Part shown: one piece after another, positions 31,840 to 35,033 of the stretch
Layout of the letters: every line of letters starts with the position of its first letter
Numbering within the stretch: position 1 is the stretch's first letter
Source: an uncultured Thermoguttaceae bacterium
Lineage (GTDB): Bacteria; Planctomycetota; Planctomycetia; Pirellulales; Thermoguttaceae
NCBI GenBank assembly: GCA_937951625.1
Contig: CALFBP010000003.1
Location: 1 to 35,033, forward strand
Length of the DNA stretch: 35,033 bases
Reading direction: 5' to 3'
Program-made: the position numbers and the translations under genes
Notes under the pieces: generated by a model
The model's input: the letters and a program-made list of their open reading frames with translations, nothing else
The model's database searches: none
Told to the model about the DNA's origin: nothing

Positions 31840-32763
31840 ATGAGCACGCGGCGGAAATTTCTTTACCAATCAGCCAGTGGCCTTTTGGCGGCTGCCGTGG
31901 CGGCGCCGTTCCAATCGCCCGCCTCGCAATCCGTCGAATCCCCTCGAATCGTGCGTGTCCCGACGAGTTACTACCAGCAGTTCGACGCCGACCCCCGCTT
32001 GGATGTCCCGGCCGAAGGCTACGGGGGGTGGAAAAAGACGGTGTTGGAATTGGACCTGCGTCGTACGGGCGTGGTGATCATGCATGCCTGGGACACGGGC
32101 ACTTGGGAGGAGTTTCCCGGTTGGCACCGGTGCGTGGAGTATCTGCCCCGGGCCGAGGCGATCTGCCGCACCGTTTTTCCAAAACTTTTGGGCGGCGTGC
32201 GGTCGGCGGGGGTTTCCTTGTTTCATGTGGTGGGCGGTGGTCAATACTATCAAAAGTTACCAGGGTACCAGCGTGCCCAACGACTTGCCGGACCGCCGCC
32301 GCAGCCCCGCGAGATGATCCCGGCGGATCCCACCCTCCAGCGTTTGCAACAGTTCCGCAGTGAGAATGTCTTCGTAGGCAAACACAACCAGGCCGACGTC
32401 GCCCGAGGCTTTGCCCGGCTCGATTTCGCCCCAGAAGCCCGGCCGGTGGGCGACGAAGGCGTCGCCGAAAACGGAGACCAACTGTTCGCGCTATGCAAAG
32501 AGGCGGGCGTCAACCACTTGATTTACGCCGGTTTCGCCATCAACTGGTGTCTGCTCTTGTCTCCCGGCGGGATGCATGAAATGAGCGGACGCGGACTGCT
32601 TTGCTCCGCATTTCGCGACGCCACGACGGCCGTCGAGAATAAAGAGAGCGCCCGGCGGCAATGGGCCAAGGAGCTGGGGCTGTGGCGTGTCGCCTTGGCC
32701 TTCGGCTTCGTGTTCGACGTGGATGATTTCCTCGCGGCGTTGGCAAGCGCTCAGCGTCCCTGA
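31840..32763 (+). CDS. Tat-exported isochorismatase-like cysteine hydrolase
   Basis: The product has 307 residues. RRKFLYQSASGLLAAAVAA (4-22) is a twin-arginine signal. The hydrolase core shows VVIMHAWDTGTW with the triad Asp at 85, VFVGKHNQADV with Lys at 181, and GFAINWCLLL with the nucleophile Cys at 237. D, K and C are the catalytic set of isochorismatase-like cysteine hydrolases (nicotinamidase, N-carbamoylsarcosine amidase). It therefore probably cuts a small amide or similar compound outside the cytoplasm. The frame is open upstream to 31699 but the ATG at 31840 leads directly into the Tat signal, so it is chosen. The SD is weak. The gene is flanked by unrelated signalling and PPC genes, so the context gives no substrate. 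Confidence 0.8.
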   Translation: MSTRRKFLYQSASGLLAAAVAAPFQSPASQSVESPRIVRVPTSYYQQFDADPRLDVPAEGYGGWKKTVLELDLRRTGVVIMHAWDTGTWEEFPGWHRCVEYLPRAEAICRTVFPKLLGGVRSAGVSLFHVVGGGQYYQKLPGYQRAQRLAGPPPQPREMIPADPTLQRLQQFRSENVFVGKHNQADVARGFARLDFAPEARPVGDEGVAENGDQLFALCKEAGVNHLIYAGFAINWCLLLSPGGMHEMSGRGLLCSAFRDATTAVENKESARRQWAKELGLWRVALAFGFVFDVDDFLAALASAQRP

Positions 32764-32825
32764 ACTCGCCGCTTCGCCCTAGTGATGATTCCCGATTTCT
32801 CCGCTTCGAAGAGCGGACCACGAGA

Positions 32826-35033
32826 TCACCGTTCCCTGGCCATGGGCCGGGTCTTCTTGCCGGCGACAACCTCATAAGGGACGGCGGGCAGCAGTCCGTA
32901 GACATTTTTGCCCGTCACCAGTTTCTTGTCCTGGCGGTTCACGTACGAAGTCTCCTGTGAGACGATGAAGAGCAGATTGCCCTTCTCGCCAGGCTTGACC
33001 TTCTCGGGATCGCACTTGACGGGGACGATGAGGCCACGGGTCAGGCCGACTGGCTGCGGGGTGTCGAGGGTAATGCCCCGGGGCGGCTCGCTCAGCTCGA
33101 AGCGGAGATTGTTCGAGTCGATGCCTTCGGCGACCATGAAGCGGGCCTGGCCAACGCCATCCACGGGGATCCGCACGCCAGCGTCCACATACGTGCAAGG
33201 CGGCCTGCCTGGCGCTGAACCTGTTACAAACACCGCCCAATCCTTCGTAGGTACGATGTGCTTCAGGATGAAGGCCTGAGTCATTTCGTCGGCGGGAAAG
33301 GCCGGCCGCAGCAAGCGCCGACCTTGGACCGTGGCAAAGCCTTGCATTTGAAGCAGGAAAGGCTCTTTGGCGGGCTCAGGCGGGACGGAAAGCGTCAGGC
33401 GAACCTTTTCCTGGCCGCCCGGGACCCATGCCCCACTCAGCGCGAATCCCGGCGGAGGATTCACCAGTTCCAACGCGATGTCGTCATCAAAACCGTCCCT
33501 GCGCAAAGCGTGGACCGTGATCGGCACACACGTGCCCGCCCTGGCGGTGACGCTCGAGGGCGTGACGCGGAGGTCGAAGTCCGGCCGCGGTGGCCGGATG
33601 TAGAGGCGATAGGCATAGTCGGGGCCGCCACGGCCCTGCGCGTCGGCGATCGACACGAAGTGCGCTCCCTTGGTCGTGGTGAGCAATCGGGAATCGGCAT
33701 GATGGGTGATCAGCGGCCAGGCCCGATCCTCGTGATCGTCATCGTAGGCCATCACCTTGCCGTTTTCGTCGGTAAGCCGCACCACGGAATCGAGCGGCGA
33801 GTACATGCGTCGGGCGTAGACCTCGGCCACGATCGAGCCCAACCCCGAGAACTTGAAGTAGTCGATGTCGCCGGGCTTGTCGATCCGCCCATTAATCACC
33901 AAGGGCACAGTAATCTCTTGGGCCTTCTCCGGTGTGTCGTTGGGTTCGATTTCGAACTCCTCGCGGAGCGTGTCGACGATGAATCCCACGCGGTTGGAGA
34001 AGATGTTGTTTTGCTCGAGGATGTCGGGCCGGATGCCAGTCCCTCCCCGATAAAAGGACGGCTCGAGATTCAGCGTCTTGACTGGCAAGTTCCAGCCCTT
34101 CAATTCGATGGTCACGGGTTGGCCAACCCGGCCGCCCAACGGGAAGATGCCCGTGACGTAAGGAATTTCGCCGATCGAAATCCGATACACGAAATCTTCG
34201 CGGCCGCGGTAGATCGAGTCGTGGATTTCGATCGTGTAGACCCCGTCCTTCGGCACTTCGTAATACAATACCGGATCGTGGAGGAAACCGAGCGAGTCGG
34301 CGAAGGCCACCTCATAACCCTGCTCGTCGTACAGATGCAGCACGGCCTGGAACCAGCCGGGAACCGCGTCGGCCAAGTAGGGGATCAACCCCCGGGCAGC
34401 GCAGGCCGCCACTAATTTGGTTCCCTTTTTGGCCTCGAAGGCGAAACGGTCCACGTCGCCGGGCATGATCTGGCCGTTGATGACCATGGGAAGCTGGACG
34501 TGGGTCGACTGGTGGGGCGTCACGTCATTGGGTTCCTGTTCCCGCGTCTCGGCATATTGGCCGACGTAGAAGTAAAGCGGGTTGGACATCGCGTTGGGAT
34601 GGATCAGCCGCAGTTCGCGATCGCCCAATTTGGCATCCTGCGAGATTTGGATTTGGACCGTAAGCTCCTCGGCGATCTGCGGGTTGGGCTGGCGTTTCGG
34701 GTCGGCTTCCCGCTTTCGATAAATTTCCATCTCCTTGACTTGCTCGTCGGTGACGCCGGCAATCTTCCTGGCCTCTTCCCAGGTCACCTTCCCCTTGCCG
34801 CGGACTTTTTCCAGTTCCTCGAGCGTGTTCTGGATTTTCATGTTCAGGCCGACGTACTCGCCCTGAGTCATCGGCCGATACCATTTGACGATCTTGGTCT
34901 GAATGCCCCCGCCGGAAATGTAGGCATCGGTCACTTCCTTGATGTTCTCGCCGCCGACGACGACTTCAATTGTTGTGCCGCGCTGGCCGCCGCCAGGGTA
35001 TACGTAACCAATATGCGGAAGTCGGCCTTGGGC
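32826..35033 (-). CDS. Large PPC-domain secreted protein, 5' end outside the window
   Basis: The frame stays open to the last base of the window. The first codons there (AQGRLPHIGYVYPGGGQRGT, then TIEVVVGGEN) belong to the same protein, so the true start is beyond 35033. At least 735 residues are visible. Two bacterial pre-peptidase C-terminal (PPC)-like beta-sandwich modules can be read: EPNDVTPHQSTHVQLPMVIN..GDVDRFAFEA and EPNDTPEKAQEITVPLVINGRI..GDIDYFKFSG. Between and after them are Ig-like/CalX-type beta segments (FPLGGRVGQPVTIELKGWNL, LRVTPSSVTARAGTCV). A helical stretch near the visible N-terminal part (LEELEKVRGKGKVTWEEA) is unusual. These modules are adhesion or carbohydrate-binding scaffolds of secreted planctomycete proteins; no catalytic site is visible. 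Confidence 0.85.
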   Translation of the reverse strand, partial: AQGRLPHIGYVYPGGGQRGTTIEVVVGGENIKEVTDAYISGGGIQTKIVKWYRPMTQGEYVGLNMKIQNTLEELEKVRGKGKVTWEEARKIAGVTDEQVKEMEIYRKREADPKRQPNPQIAEELTVQIQISQDAKLGDRELRLIHPNAMSNPLYFYVGQYAETREQEPNDVTPHQSTHVQLPMVINGQIMPGDVDRFAFEAKKGTKLVAACAARGLIPYLADAVPGWFQAVLHLYDEQGYEVAFADSLGFLHDPVLYYEVPKDGVYTIEIHDSIYRGREDFVYRISIGEIPYVTGIFPLGGRVGQPVTIELKGWNLPVKTLNLEPSFYRGGTGIRPDILEQNNIFSNRVGFIVDTLREEFEIEPNDTPEKAQEITVPLVINGRIDKPGDIDYFKFSGLGSIVAEVYARRMYSPLDSVVRLTDENGKVMAYDDDHEDRAWPLITHHADSRLLTTTKGAHFVSIADAQGRGGPDYAYRLYIRPPRPDFDLRVTPSSVTARAGTCVPITVHALRRDGFDDDIALELVNPPPGFALSGAWVPGGQEKVRLTLSVPPEPAKEPFLLQMQGFATVQGRRLLRPAFPADEMTQAFILKHIVPTKDWAVFVTGSAPGRPPCTYVDAGVRIPVDGVGQARFMVAEGIDSNNLRFELSEPPRGITLDTPQPVGLTRGLIVPVKCDPEKVKPGEKGNLLFIVSQETSYVNRQDKKLVTGKNVYGLLPAVPYEVVAGKKTRPMARER

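Noticed and set aside
31553-31843. 96-codon open frame in the region before the cysteine hydrolase
   Set aside because: It has no SD, ends just inside the hydrolase gene and has no domain-like pattern.

Overview
The window looks like chromosomal DNA of a planctomycete (Pirellulales-type). This is an inference from gene content, not from a marker gene. The evidence is a high-GC sequence with Shine-Dalgarno (SD)-led genes, secreted Tat-type Gfo/Idh/MocA, TIM-barrel and isochorismatase-like proteins, very large PQQ-type beta-propellers, a DUF1080 (3-keto-disaccharide hydrolase) module, a PPC-domain secreted protein, an FHA-GAF-SpoIIE phosphatase, and a bacterial topoisomerase VI. I see no rRNA, tRNA, CRISPR array, transposase or phage gene.

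Layout. (1) 1-3436, + strand: end of an exosortase-A-type acyl-AMP ligase, an enlarged NadE-like ATP-pyrophosphatase and a GNAT-type acyltransferase, probably the tail of an exopolysaccharide/exosortase cluster. (2) 3541-4524, - strand: two small secreted proteins closed by an intrinsic terminator. (3) 4675-8169, + strand: the top6B-top6A pair with its own sigma70-like promoter. The B subunit appears to carry two H2TH modules instead of one. (4) 8463-18749: sugar-related block with a Tat-secreted Gfo/Idh/MocA oxidoreductase, a convergent SIS + PIG-L operon (amino-sugar type), a Tat-secreted sugar isomerase-like TIM barrel, a mosaic PQQ-propeller/DUF1080 gene, an amidohydrolase overlapping it by GTGA, and a large PQQ-like propeller protein. 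(5) 18897-20799, - strand: sodium:solute symporter plus a 58-residue one-helix protein. (6) 21040-24884: 7Fe ferredoxin, HNH protein, a structured non-coding stretch, a small acidic Cys-rich protein and EttA. (7) 25028-29727: divergent parallel beta-helix protein and heparinase II/III lyase. (8) 29763-35033: FHA-GAF-PP2C phosphatase, Tat-secreted cysteine hydrolase, and a PPC-domain protein running off the end.

How they fit together. Blocks 4, 5 and 7 together suggest extracytoplasmic breakdown and uptake of sugars or glycans: lyase, beta-helix enzyme, keto-sugar type oxidoreductase, isomerase, DUF1080 fragment, deacetylase, amino-sugar SIS enzyme and Na+ symporter. Blocks 3 and 6 are mainly housekeeping.

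Most worth a second look: the duplicated H2TH in top6B, the mosaic gene at 13117-14901 with two apparent in-frame deletion/fusion junctions, the ligase/NadE-like/GNAT trio, and the hairpin cluster at 22297-22394. All family calls come from reading motifs by eye. No database search was possible.
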